Positions 1 through 11,713 of a stretch of DNA of 64,000 nt are shown piece after piece (the stretch's first letter is position 1; every line of letters begins with the position of its first letter). The stretch covers positions 17,422 through 81,421 of the forward strand of contig QZLH01000429.1 in the NCBI GenBank assembly GCA_003833135.1. The letters are read 5' to 3'. A program made the translations under genes and the position numbers. Under the pieces are notes generated by a model. The model did no database searches and was not told the DNA's origin. It worked only from the letters and a program-made list of their open reading frames with translations. This DNA is from Oehlia diaphana (Eukaryota > Glomeromycota > Glomeromycetes > Glomerales > Glomeraceae).

Positions 1-40
1 TAAATAAAAACTTACCTTTTGCCAATTCGGTAAAAATAAT

Positions 41-42
<2 letters not shown>

Positions 43-78
<36 letters not shown>
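43..78. repeat. (TA)n microsatellite
   Basis: An uninterrupted alternating TA tract of about 36 bases. It is a simple sequence repeat with no gene beside it. Similar shorter TA tracts occur near 49256, 52212 and 52271. Confidence 0.9.
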
Positions 79-80
<2 letters not shown>

Positions 81-2219
81 TTATAAAATGGTTTAAACCC
101 ATTTTTTTCTAAGAAGAAAAACAAAAAAGTTTTTTTTTAAAAAAAATTTTTTTTTTCTGCCTATTAGATCACATGACCTTTATTAAATGTAACGTAAGAT
201 TTTTGTGTATGATCCAGAACTCCAGATGACCGATCAGTAAATAATGCAGACCGAATTTAAACTTTGATCGGACTTCGCTAGAGTTAACTGTTCTGAGTCA
301 TGTGATTTTGATCGATCGTATCGAACTAAATTTACATGACCGCCGATCTACATTTCTTGTATTTAATAATTATTAGTTGTAGATTTAAATAAATATTTTT
401 TATACAATAAAATATTTAAAAACTCATAACAAAAATTAGGGTCCTAGCAATTCATACTATATCTATAAATACATTTGCATTAGATTATTACAAAATCAAC
501 CATTATCTCATTAAATATTTAATATTTAGTTTTTTTTTTAATAACTCTTATTATAAAGCGAATAGCAAAAAAAAAAAAAATCGTGTAGATTAAGCTTTAT
601 AACCAATCGCATGGTTCGATGATCCGGACCCAAATTCACATGACTGTATTAATGACTGGACACCGTAAGGCATACGTGGATGATCCATAAAATTACAGAA
701 ATAGCAGATGACAAATCATTCGTATCTTCATCCGGATCCAATCCGGATGGCGAATCGCAACACTAGACTCACTCATGAATCACATGTTAAATTCACATAA
801 AATAACGATATTCTTTATTCAGTTTCGCAAAATAATTAAAATAAAAACATTTGGTGATCAATTGATATCATATTTTAATACTTCAATTTTGTACATTCCT
901 TATCAAAAAGCATCTTGAGATAAATAGGAATAAGTTACGGAAACCGTTGAAAGACCGTCTTGTGTTTGTAATATAAAGGAAATAAGCAGGGGTAGTTTGC
1001 ATGGGTTTCAGATCACATAACAATAAGAATTTTTATTTAATATTATACTAGAAATTTTGCCATGGACCCGTTTTTCTTGTATACAAGAATTGTTGCGTAT
1101 ATAAAGTTTATCGGCCGTGTTCATATATGATCGTGTCAGTATCATCAAATTTTATTGGTTGAAAATAAATACAATATGTTTAACGTGGCGTTAAATGGTC
1201 ATATTCTTAAGTTTATGTAATTTCTATCCTTTTCATGTATTAAATTGGATTAATGAAAAACACTAAAAATAAACTTGTTAGATTACATATCATAAATGCA
1301 TGAAAGAGGGGTATAATATCCGATGTCAGACATCAACGATTTTCATTATTTTCATTGTTTCTTATTAAGGACGATAAAGTATATGAGGTTTCAGCTTTAA
1401 CAATATTATCCGACATTACTTTGTTTAGTAACACAAGTTTTATATACTGTTCCATGACACGGTACAAAAAATTAAACACTATAAGATTTATACATTATGT
1501 CCGGAATGTCCGAGAACTTTGTTATTTTTTTTTTTCTTTGAAAATAATCTATGGAAAATACTTTTTAATAGTAGACTTAGTTATTCACTTTGATTCCCGG
1601 AAATTCTTGTGTGCTAACCCTGTATATAGGATAAACACATAACCAATCAAAACATTGACAAACTTATTTATTAATGCATTTATTGTACATCACAAAACAA
1701 ACATTGATCAAATTAGTGCATTTATTGTACAAACTGCGAGAGTTTTTATTTAAAGACGTAGAGTAATATTTACTGCGAAAAATATTGATTATATAAGTAT
1801 GTTTCATATTTTTTGAAACTTTCATGTCTAAAATAGGAGACAATAAAAGCTGGATAGAACTGTCATTCATTCCCTATTTTTATTCATTATTTGATCTTTC
1901 AACCAATAAAAATTTAATAAATGAAACTTTGTCTAATTACGGCCGATAAAATTTGTGCGGTACACATTAAAAACTTGTCAAACGGAAAAAGTGACTCAAA
2001 TCGATTATGCAAAGCCCCTGTTCTAATAAAATCATTTATGGCTTCAACTAATTAAATTAATATATGATTTTTTTTTATGCCTTTAATATTGTAAATTTTA
2101 AATATAAATACAGTTGTTAACTTTCATGCATTTATCATTATTTTTCATAAAATTTTAACATTTTTATAATCATCCCAAATTTTCAAAATTTCATTTTATC
2201 TTTTATCTTATCTTTAACA
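79..2219. other. intergenic, no gene recognised
   Basis: AT-rich sequence with no reading frame that resembles a known family. The open frames at 1355-1642 (plus) and 1664-1870 (minus) have ordinary chance-level composition and no recognisable domain. The stretch just before 2220 is pyrimidine- and T-rich (2160-2218) and ends at an ACAATGG start context, so it probably holds the promoter and 5' leader of the F-box gene. Confidence 0.6.
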
Positions 2220-3230
2220 ATGGTACAACTTGTTGCAGATGTTTTATTATTAATTTTAAACGAATTACGAGAAGATCCTTCTTCTTTGTATTCATGTGTT
2301 TTAGTAAATAAATCCTGGTTTTCATTAGCAATGCCTATATTATGGAGATCTCTTTATTATACCCATAAAAATTCCATATCATACAAAAAACTCTTTAATA
2401 TTATATCATATTTTTTACCATCAGAAAGTCTTTTATTCAAAAATGGATTTAAATTACCTTCAAACCGACAATTAATATTTAATTATATGATTTTTTTCAC
2501 TCACATTTCCCCTACTTTTGTTAATGATATGGTGCAATCAGTAACGGAGAAGGAAGCTAAAATTTATGATTATAAAAAAAATCTGTTGGAAGAAGAAATC
2601 TATAAAATGATTTTCAATAATTGTAAGAATGTAAAATGTTTCTACTGGAGTACTAATCACTCCTTATACTTGTTTCCAAATGCCGAATCATTTTTCACCA
2701 ATTTAAGTTCTTTAGGGATAAATTTAACAATCATGAATCCAACAATATTATATGGATTATCTCGGATTTGCCAAAATATAGTAACTTTAGAGATTAATGA
2801 ATGTAATAGAGATTGCCTGGGTTTATTTCATTTTATTAACGTGCAGACTAAACTACAATCTTTATGCTTGCATTTTTGTGATGTAAGAGAACAACTCATA
2901 TACTTAAGCGAAGCAATTGAAGGAAAAGCTGCTACACTAAAAAGATTAACAATAAAATCATCTGTTACATCTATTTCTCCTAAATTTCTTCTCTCATTAA
3001 GAAATTTAGAATATTTAGTCCTTAACAATGATGATAATCAATTATATCGATATACTAAGATATGGAGTTACTATTTAGGCATGGCTGATTTTCCAAAGCT
3101 AAGATACTTTGAAATTTCATGCCTAACCAATGTGTTAGAAAATTTCTTGATATTAAAATATACCGACAAGTTTAAATCAATGACTCTTTTATTTGACGAA
3201 TATAAATTAATCTTTGAAAATAATTTATAA
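2220..3230 (+). CDS. F-box protein, short C-terminus
   Basis: A single-exon frame of 336 residues. Residues about 3-45 match the F-box start typical of this fungal family (VLLLILNELREDPSSLYSCV, then an ILWRSLY motif). In known systems this region binds Skp1 in SCF ubiquitin ligases. The remainder is leucine/isoleucine-rich in the pattern of degenerate leucine-rich repeats, which would choose substrates. It aligns collinearly with the F-box gene at 15436, including the FPNAESFFTNLSSL and LSRICQNI segments. That paralogue continues about 130 residues further, so this copy ends early after an acidic and aromatic tail. The start is the first ATG, in a good A-rich context after a T-rich leader. 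Probably a functional or recently truncated family member. Confidence 0.85.
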   Translation: MVQLVADVLLLILNELREDPSSLYSCVLVNKSWFSLAMPILWRSLYYTHKNSISYKKLFNIISYFLPSESLLFKNGFKLPSNRQLIFNYMIFFTHISPTFVNDMVQSVTEKEAKIYDYKKNLLEEEIYKMIFNNCKNVKCFYWSTNHSLYLFPNAESFFTNLSSLGINLTIMNPTILYGLSRICQNIVTLEINECNRDCLGLFHFINVQTKLQSLCLHFCDVREQLIYLSEAIEGKAATLKRLTIKSSVTSISPKFLLSLRNLEYLVLNNDDNQLYRYTKIWSYYLGMADFPKLRYFEISCLTNVLENFLILKYTDKFKSMTLLFDEYKLIFENNL

Positions 3231-4458
3231 AAATAATATATATTATTTATATATATGACTTACCTCAATTTTATACATCTCATTATTTGTTGCGCTTCGA
3301 GGGTGGGCTTATAATTATTTCATGTAATAGTTGCGGTTGCGACTTCATAAAGAACGTTATAAAGATTAATTTCAGTTATAAATTAATTATTAGAACTTTA
3401 GTTATATATTATTATTATTATTATTATCTTTTTTTTATTTATCAAATAAATTGATTCTATTCTATTTATCTACTATCAATAAAAATCCATGCCACAAAAT
3501 AGTATTTCTTTTAAAGATTTTTCTTTTAATAACTAACCTAAATGCTACATAATATTTTAAACAAAGAATTTTTTTTAGCGGTAAACAATAAATAAATTTA
3601 TAATCACGAACGTATCCTTTTTTAATGGATCATAAATTTTCGACGAATAAGAATTAGTGCTACATATCAAAAACTGACCGGTTAAAAATAACATTTAAAA
3701 TAGTATAAATATATTAATGAATTTGATTGTTCTTAGAATTTCGAGAATTTCGATAGAATTTGATAAAAGAAAAATTTTATTAAAAAAAATTGATAAATGG
3801 GTAAAGCGGTAATTACGCCAATCAAAAAGGTTGGGCATTAAATTTATCGAATCTGTACTTCTGCAGTATTATTTTAGGACAAACGTGAATTTATTGTAGA
3901 ATATAATAGTAAATAAAAAGTTATTATTATTTCAATACCTTATGAAAAAATCTTTATAATATGCTAATAAAAATAAGTTATTGTTCCAATACTTTAATGG
4001 AAAAATTCTTTTTAAATATTATTTTATTTTACATCCAAATGAATCAATCGTATTGTTGTTAAATAATATAAAAAGGCTCTGAAAATTTCTAGCAAAATTG
4101 CATAAGAAAATTTTCCTCGCTCTTTTTTTAAAAAAAAAATCAAAAAATCAAATACGCATATTCACGCACTTCGTCCCACTTCGTCCCTAAACTGCAAAAT
4201 TTCTTTTCTTTTTTTTTTTTACAAAAAGATTCAATACGTACAATCATTAAAAAAATTCATTCTGTCCAAATTGCCTACAATAGCCTTGATTGAGTGAAGA
4301 CGAACAAATTTTGTCGAATTCTTAAACGTCATTCCTTAATTCCCACTACTCAAAATTTTATGATAATTATGAATATAATTCGTTGGTTGAACTATTTTAT
4401 ATTAAATTATTTATTAAATGCTCCTTGAATAAATATCGCGCATACTCTTGCTCATTAG
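3231..4458. other. intergenic, no gene recognised
   Basis: AT-rich spacer with homopolymer runs and short tri-nucleotide (att)n repeats near 3410-3425. No family-like translation was seen on either strand. Confidence 0.6.
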
Positions 4459-4671
4459 TTGATACACAAAATCTTCAAAACAGAAAAAGTGGAAATTACG
4501 TCTGGAGTTCCACTTCAGCTTAATTTGAACATTTGTAAAGGTGAACGTCCAGAAGTTGTTAAAAATACCTCAAAATGTTACGTCAATTTGATGAAAAGGT
4601 GTTGGGATGAAGATCCACATCTGCATCAGAAATTATTGAAGAATGGATATAAAATGAAAATTGAAGACTAG
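4459..4671 (+). pseudogene. protein-kinase C-terminal fragment
   Basis: A 70-codon frame containing LNICKGERPEVVKN, TSKCYVNLMKRCWDEDP and a short tail. This is the subdomain X-XI end of the tyrosine-kinase-like kinases that are greatly expanded in Rhizophagus. The usual text there is 'ICxGxRPExxxxTPxCYxxLMKxCWDxDP', with the conserved Arg in the last helix normally following. No ATP-binding lobe or catalytic loop precedes it, and the frame starts without an ATG at the first matching residue. It is therefore an isolated gene fragment, not a working kinase. It lies just upstream of a second, more decayed copy of the same segment. Confidence 0.6.
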
Positions 4672-4751
4672 TAAAAAATCAAAAAGCGATATTAATGCAC
4701 CAACTGATTATTGCAAGTTTTTTAAAGTTATGCATATATAGATTTTGATGA

Positions 4752-4843
4752 TTACGTGAGAATTTACATCTGAAGTTTCACCATTAAAAGGTTAACGTCC
4801 AAAAGTAATTAAAAATATCTCACAGTGCTAAATAGATTGATAG
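4752..4843 (+). pseudogene. second decayed kinase C-terminal fragment
   Basis: The DNA here aligns with 4490-4600, and the translation reads G-stop-RPKVIKNISQC-stop-ID, clearly the same GERPEVVKNTSKCYVNL segment with two stop codons. The pair looks like an old tandem duplication of one kinase tail. Confidence 0.5.
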
Positions 4844-5445
4844 TTATAAGAACTAATAGATTAATAAAATATTTTAAACTTCTTACTGTTTATTATTCAG
4901 ATCGTTAAATATAAATCACTGCATATGTGAAACCATTTTACTAAGGTCACAGCACTAATTTATATATAAATAATACGTTGGGGGGGGGAGGTCCTACTTG
5001 TTATCATCACATAGTGGCCCTGGTAACATATTCAAATTGTATTGATAAAAAAAAAATTTAATTACGTCATCACACTGATCTACCATATTTTCAAAATAAA
5101 AAAAAAATGAAAAAATGCAAATAAATAATAAAAAAGTGAACTATTTCTTTTTTACACATTTCCTTCTTTACTCGCCATTCAGGTTATAATGTCGGACAAT
5201 TGGACAGTCGGACTTGTATAAAATATGTTCAAACTGTGATAAAAATACGTAAACTACGATGTTGCATATTTGATAGAAAATTTTAAAAATTGGTCTATCA
5301 AAATTGATATCTTGATCAGACACACTCAACAAAATGTCAAAGAAAGCATGGGCATTCTCGAGTGGATTGATTTCTCAATTTAACCTTATAAAATAAGGAA
5401 TTATTTCCATAATATATCAATATATTCCGTGAAAGGTCCATTTCG

Positions 5446-6229
5446 GGTAAGAGATGATGCCGTAAGGATATGGACTCGTAGTGGACCGATAGAAGTCATA
5501 AAGATTAAATAACATTAGGGAACTCAGTGATCATTTTATTTGCAAGTAAGTATTTAAATTTTTGTTATTAGTTTTTAATTATTTATTAAACTATAGTTTT
5601 AATAATAAATGCCTACATCATAGTACACTTGCGGATAGCTTTGGTACAACATATCCAATGTTTGTTTTTAGAAATTACTACAAGGGAGGCATATATTCCT
5701 TTCTTGAATCTCATGAAGAATTTCTTTATTGGAAAGACATTGTTGATCTCTTATGGTCAATCTCGTCAGAATTATTTAAAATCCATGATCTTGGTCACGG
5801 TCGTCTGCATGGAGGTAATATCTTAATTGAATATGGTATAAACAAGTTGAATGCAAGGATCACTCATATAGGTTTGCACAGGCCATTTAAAACGAATTCA
5901 AAAAGGAATTTTTGGATCGTACCGTTTTTTGTTCCTGGAATTTTCAAAGGAAGTGAACAACTCAAGCTTCTGGCATTTAAAGCTTTAGTGTGATAATTTG
6001 GATGATGTCAGTTGAAGAACGTCCTTATTATAACAGCACCAATAAGATTCTTAGAATAAATTAATAAATAAATTTAAAGAAATTATTATTAATAGAATAA
6101 TTATAGAAAGACAAAGTGGACCCATGATCATTCATCGATTAATGATATGATTCCTGGATTAAAGCCAAAATTCATTGGGAATACTCCACGTCTTTTATAC
6201 TCAATTATTGGAAAAAATGTTTGAAGTGC
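5446..6229 (+). pseudogene. decayed protein kinase (near full-length relic)
   Basis: Kinase-like segments follow each other in order. WTRSGPIEV (5472-5500) corresponds to the glycine-loop to beta-3 lysine region of this family. A likely intron (GTAAGT near 5545 to TTATTAG near 5571) is followed by a 143-codon frame with IYSFLE, the degenerate catalytic loop HGRLHGGNILIE in place of HRDLHxxNIL, and ITHIGL in place of DFGL. After a frameshift near 5980, SVIIWMMSVEERPYYN matches the 'YSFGVIMWE.. ERPFYN' segment. MIPGLKPKFIGNTP (about 6150-6190) matches the 'ICxGLRPKF..GTP' segment. Loss of the catalytic Asp in both HRD and DFG, plus frameshifts and stops, make it a pseudogene, not an active pseudokinase. 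Confidence 0.6.
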
Positions 6230-6737
6230 GGATCCACTTGAAAGCCCATCAGCATCTGATTAGATATTTTTTATTTGGAAACGGACTATTGTTATTTGTG
6301 ATAATTCTGTCTGAATTATCGGAACGATTTGAAGTCTACAAATTTTAATATAGAAAAAAACAAAGTTACGAATTAAGTAGTAATGCAATTCACTATAGTG
6401 GAAATTTGAATTTATTTAATATACAGTATTATATTTATTACGATTTATAAAGATGATACAAATAAAATTAACATTGACAAAAAAAATAAATAAAAAATAA
6501 AAAAATTAAATTTAAAATTCACATAATGTATAATGAAAAACTAAATAGAATTGACATAATGTGAAATCAAACACTCCCCATATAATACACCAAACGTGCC
6601 ATGTCGCTCATGTGATCGTTTATCGTTAATAATATATAGTTTATATTAAGATAAAAAATAAAATACGTGTTAATAAATAACTCTTTTTCTGTCTTCATAC
6701 AGTACATATACAAAAAAATATACCTAGCCTCCTTATC

Positions 6738-7120
6738 TTAGGACGCTTTAAATATCATTTTGTGTTTCGCGTCATAATCCATCATTTTTACGAGTTTTAA
6801 ACTGATTGGTGTGCCAAATGAGTAATTTCCTGATCTTAATCGCGGATCAATTATCCAAAGATTCATAAATAAAAATGTGTATTCAAATTTTGTTGCTGTA
6901 AGTAGTAGTTCTAAGATGCTAAGTAAGTTCTAAAGTATAATTTAGAAATTAAAGCAAATATAGTAATTATCAAATCTTGGTAGAAGAATCTTGTATAATA
7001 ATCCATAAATAATATGAATAATGAGGTTTAAATACCAAAAAATTTATTGAAAAGTTAATTTACTTGTAAATACACAACGAAGCCTCAAATCATGAAATAC
7101 ACGTCACAGGTCCATTTTAT
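6738..7120 (-). pseudogene. possible decayed exons of an unidentified gene
   Basis: On the minus strand, a segment near 7050-7120 reads RVFHDLRLRCVFT and resembles the first exon of the minus-strand gene at 31347-31368 (MHRFVFT) at DNA level over about 100 bases. After a plausible intron (acceptor ...CTTTAG at about 6930) there is an open exon of 63 codons, beginning NLLSILELLLTA and ending at a stop at 6738-6740. The product is not recognised. The shared sequence suggests two dispersed copies of one gene or repeat family. Weakly supported. Confidence 0.25.
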
Positions 7121-8209
7121 GTCGTCTCCAACATTATTTTCATATAATTAAATAATAAATCAAGTAATCAAGTAAAAAGTCGTCACATTATAGCAAGGAT
7201 TCTGATTTAGAGGAGTTCAGCCATTATTTAACTAGCATCATTATTCTTTCGTAAAAGGAAAAAGCGACCTGATTTCTCGCGGATTCACCCCATTCTAAAA
7301 ATGGTAAAATGAATATAATGTCAAAATGATTTTATACAAAAAGGATGTTTAATACCTATTGCGAAAATTTGCTTAATTATTTGTTACTGTTAAAAGGAAT
7401 ATTACTAATTAATATTTTCTCAAGTAGTTGATGTAGATTTTGCTGGTTCATTATTAGCAATGTAAGATTTTAAGTTACACCATATGTAAGACGCGCTTGA
7501 TTATCTAATTTTTATTGGAACATCACTGCACGTGCCACGTGGAGGGTCAAGATTTATACTTTGCGAATCGTAATTTTGGAGCTAGTTGGCTTAATCCCAA
7601 AGATCCCAAAAAAAAGCATTTAGCGATCTTGTAAAAAGATTCAAGAAATGAGCCGAGTGACATTGTGACAAGACCAATAAGTCGACTAACAATCGTCACC
7701 TATCAAGTCGATTCTCAAATCTACAACTGTCAAATCGACAAGCAAGCCGACTACCAGGAAGTCGCGTACGCCTAAGAAAGGACGAAGTGACGTTGACGTA
7801 CTTTATGTGAAATTTTAAACACAAGTTTCCTGAAACCTTTATATTTATGAATTACCACAATGAAATATTCTTAATTAATTCCAATTTAGCCAGGGCTCAG
7901 ACGATGATAAGCTTCTACTTCTCAAGAAACCTCTGCTTTAAATTCTTTACTTCCTACACCAATACGTCACTTAACCAAAAAAACCAAAGTAGGAGACGAA
8001 CCAATATTAATAATATTAATGCAAATTAAGAATGGACTCTGTCGGTGTAATATACGCCGTTATTTACGCTTCAAGCCTCACACTAGCAGTTATTTCAGAT
8101 CCTAAAGAGACAAAGCAACATGAAATCAACAATTATATCCAATTATAAAATATAAACCAGATAAATCGGTAATTTTATGCCGATAAATATTATCAACACT
8201 TTAAGATAT
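7121..8209. other. intergenic, one basic Ser/Thr/Lys-rich open stretch
   Basis: No known family was seen. One open stretch on the plus strand (7689-7818) reads as a Lys/Ser/Thr-rich peptide with the repeated words KSTTVKSTSK and RKSRTPKKGR. It has no start codon and no recognised partner exons. A 38-codon frame starts at an ATG at 8033 (MDSVGVIYAVIYASS...) and has no identified relatives. Confidence 0.4.
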
Positions 8210-8735
8210 GAGCGATTTATCTCCAATAACTTTACGAGAATTTCACTTGAATTCTCAGTAGCTTAGAAATGTTTTTCGAATAATAATTTTAGATTTTCTC
8301 TGAGAAGTTTGGAGGTGTTTTTAGAAAAGTGGAGAGGTCGATGTTGGAAATATAAAAATAATTTGACAAAATTAGATCACTAAAGATCTATTTCATATAT
8401 ATATATATTTATTGTATAGAATTTTAAATAATATCAAATATAATATCTAAACAATGCTCTTAAAATAATGAGCACTTAAGTTGTGGGCGATTTATCTCCA
8501 ATCACCTTACGAGAACTCTCATTTGGATTTGCTTAGAAACATTTTCGAATAATAATTTGATTTTCTCTAAAAAAGTTTGGAGGCGTTTTAGAAAAGTGGA
8601 AAGGTCGATGTTGGAAATATAAAAATAATTAGACAAAAATTAATCTATTTTCATTTAATATTAAAAACTATTTATGTATAGAATTAAATAATATCAAAAA
8701 TGATATTTAAGCAATGCCCACAAAATAATGGGCAT
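8210..8735. repeat. two-copy tandem repeat (about 265 bp)
   Basis: Copy 1 (about 8210-8475) and copy 2 (about 8484-8735) share long matching stretches in the same order: GCGATTTATCTCCAAT, TTCGAATAATAATTT, AAGGTCGATGTTGGAAATAT, a TGTATAGAATT segment and AAAATAATGGGCA. The offset between matching words falls from 275 to 260 bases, so small indels separate the copies. It has no coding potential. Confidence 0.8.
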
Positions 8736-11713
8736 GTTTCTTCACCAAAAACTTGCAAGAATTTTAGTTTATTATAAAGAATTTTTACATCAGAAACCCG
8801 GATTATTCACAACTAAACCACAGAAGCAATATCAGAAGCAATAACAAAAAAAAAGCCTAAAAACAAGGATTGATGTTGATGACGACTTTGTATTAGAAAT
8901 AGAATCAAGATCACTTGATCTCTCGAGAAAACGAAACGTGGACGAAAAAAGCAGGATATACCTTCTAGTAATCGTGCTATTATTATGCCTCCAATAAGCT
9001 CCTATTGTAAAACTTTCTGATGCAATTATTGATTTACTGTGATCGTTCTACTTGCATCATCTAAAACAATGGTAATCAGAATTTCGTGAAAGATTTGGAA
9101 AGATGGCTTAGCGAGTGAGATAAAGGTTTCAAATTTAAGAGCAAAGAATGAATGGCTGCATCGTTAAATTTCTGGTTCTCCGATTGATTATTACAATTAC
9201 TCAAAAGATTGAGGTTAACAAAAAAAATAATTTTGAGTCATTGTCAAATAACAAAAAGAAAAAAAATATGTCGATTATCATTCAATATAAAGCTTCAAGT
9301 ACAAATGAGATAAAGGAAATACATATCATAATGGATGAAGTAGATGGTATACTTGCTGGTAATAAGATTCTCAGTTTGCATTGCACCTGTCATGAGGTGT
9401 AGTTCAGCAAACTTTGAGTCAGATCAAGAATTATTATAATTGCAACAAGGGAGAATTTACAAATTCAACCAACGGGATTTGGACGAACGCGCCAATTTTG
9501 ATTGAACTTGCTCATGATTTCTTTTGTAAAAAGCTGCTGATGCAATGTCGTACTGAGATACCGTATAGTTGGTAAATAAGAATGGAATATTATGCTATTG
9601 CGACTACATATTTACGTGATCAAATGCCCATCCGAAGGCTAATTTCAATACAGCTCAAACTGCAAAACTTCGCTCGAAATGAGGAAAGAACGCCTTAAAG
9701 GGTTAAATATGTTTTGATGTGTGTATAATGTGTCAATGAGATACAACAAATTTATCTGATCAAAAAAACCGAGCAAATTAGAACGAGCCGACCAAAACTT
9801 GACGAATTAATTTTGAGTATAGGTAGTAAGGAGGTACTTTGGCTAACATAATTTCCAGGCTGGATAGAACAAACTCAAAAACCAAAGATTCACATCAATT
9901 AAAAGAAATTCAAGGTCATATGTTAACTAAAATTCCCTCCGGTAGAGCGAAGATCGGGAAGGCTCTTATTAAGCCTTTAACTGGCCAAAAAACTAAGGGT
10001 ATGAATGATACTATTCAGTTAAACAATGAGTAATTAGTTCATGATTACACTGACGTAATCAATGATGATAATCTTGCAAAGGATCGCTTCTTCCGTCGTG
10101 ACAGATGTTGGTGGAGTCGTGAAAAGTGTGATCAGGGTTTTCGCAAATGAATTGGTAATTTGTTAGCAATTAAAAAGATCAATTTTTTTTTTTGGCACAA
10201 GCCGTAAAAAATTATGTAGCAACAAATTTGTTACTAACTCACTGGACAATTATTCAACCGTTAGGACAAACAAATGGAATAACAAATGGATCTTCAAATG
10301 GATTTAAAGAAATCCAACAGAAAAAGATTCGAATTGGAACGATACTCAGTTTAATACATGGATCAAAGCACTAACGCGAATTATAGTCAAACTATGATTT
10401 TGCTAAAGCTCTCAATGGATATTCCTTCTTTCTTTTTATGGCTCCTCTCTTTTCTTTGGGACTTCACTTCTTCTTTCTTTGGGTCTTCTGGGTTAAGTAA
10501 GCATCATTTTATGTTCTTACAAGAGAAAGGAATTCATATGTACATGGGCGATGTGATTTTAAGTGAGTAAAAAAAAAAAATGTGTAAAAATAAAATAAAA
10601 TAAAATATTCGTACTTTAAAATTAAATTGTTAACTTCTCGCCTTCAAGTCTTTTTCAATATCATTTTCGATAGTAACTTCTTTAAAATTGTCTTTATTAA
10701 CCACATTCCAATCGTCACGTTCACGTGTTTTCACGAAGATCATCCCGTGCAGTACCATTCTACTGATTCTAGCAAACAGAGTCCCAAAAAATCGGGAAAT
10801 ATTGTTTGCAATTTAACAACCGCTTGTTAATTAGGGCTGGGATAAAAGCAAAAATGATGGAAGATCTAAGTTTTGTTAAAAATAACGAAAAACATCATTG
10901 AAATTTGAAAGATATAGAAAGATTTAAATAATAGATCGCATACATCCAATTGATCTCATTATTTAGCATGCATTAATGTATGCCGGGAGGCAATATACAG
11001 TATGTTCTTGTAGTCTAATAAAAGATATTGCTAATCATTAAAAAAAAAAATATAATTAAAAGTGTTAATAAAAAGTTGATGTAATTAATAAGTATTAGTT
11101 AATTAAAAAATAAGTTAATATAATTAATTAATATTGCTAATTTGGAAGTTAAGAAATTAATATTGCTAATTTTGGAGGTTAATCAGTAAAAAAAAAGTTA
11201 ATTATTATTATTGCCAATTTTGGAAGTTAATTAAAAATGGCTAAGATATATTTATTATAAGAATTAGTAGCATATACTGTATATATCATACCCGGACATT
11301 ATTATTGGGTACACATCTGGTAAATTGCCTAATTATTATTTTTCAAAAGAACACTCGTAATTACATTTTACCTTAGTTATTCCGTTACCTAGGGAACATG
11401 TATCGACTTTGAGGATAGTTCTTCATACAATTAATAGTAAAATTAAATATATGCCTTATTGCTTTTCAAGAATGCCACGATATCTATCTTAAATCTTAAT
11501 AGGTCATCTTTGATGGTACTAACTACAAACATATAGAAGACTGGTCGTACGAAATCAAAATCTATACTTTTACATAAAAGATCGATTCGGGCACTCATGA
11601 TTTATTTCCAATTATGACAATTTAACTTATTTTCGTGTTTTTCTTAATTACCACGCACATTCATTAATAATGAACTTTTTATTTTTTCTCACAGACAAAA
11701 CTATTCTTTAAAA
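8736..11713. other. unclassified spacer
   Basis: Several short open frames occur on the plus strand (9148-9402, 9839-10033, 10192-10374, 10358-10570, 10627-10830), but none shows a domain, family motif or repeat that I recognise. They may be remains of one mobile element or gene, since codon-like stretches such as YLRDQMPIRRLISIQLKL (about 9610-9665) run on between stops. At 11040-11240 an AT-rich word built on TTAATATTGCTAATTTTGGA recurs about three times. No gene is claimed. Confidence 0.4.

Noticed and set aside
1355..1870. Two short open frames near 1.4-1.9 kb
   Set aside because: No family resemblance, no splice partners, and composition expected by chance in AT-rich DNA.
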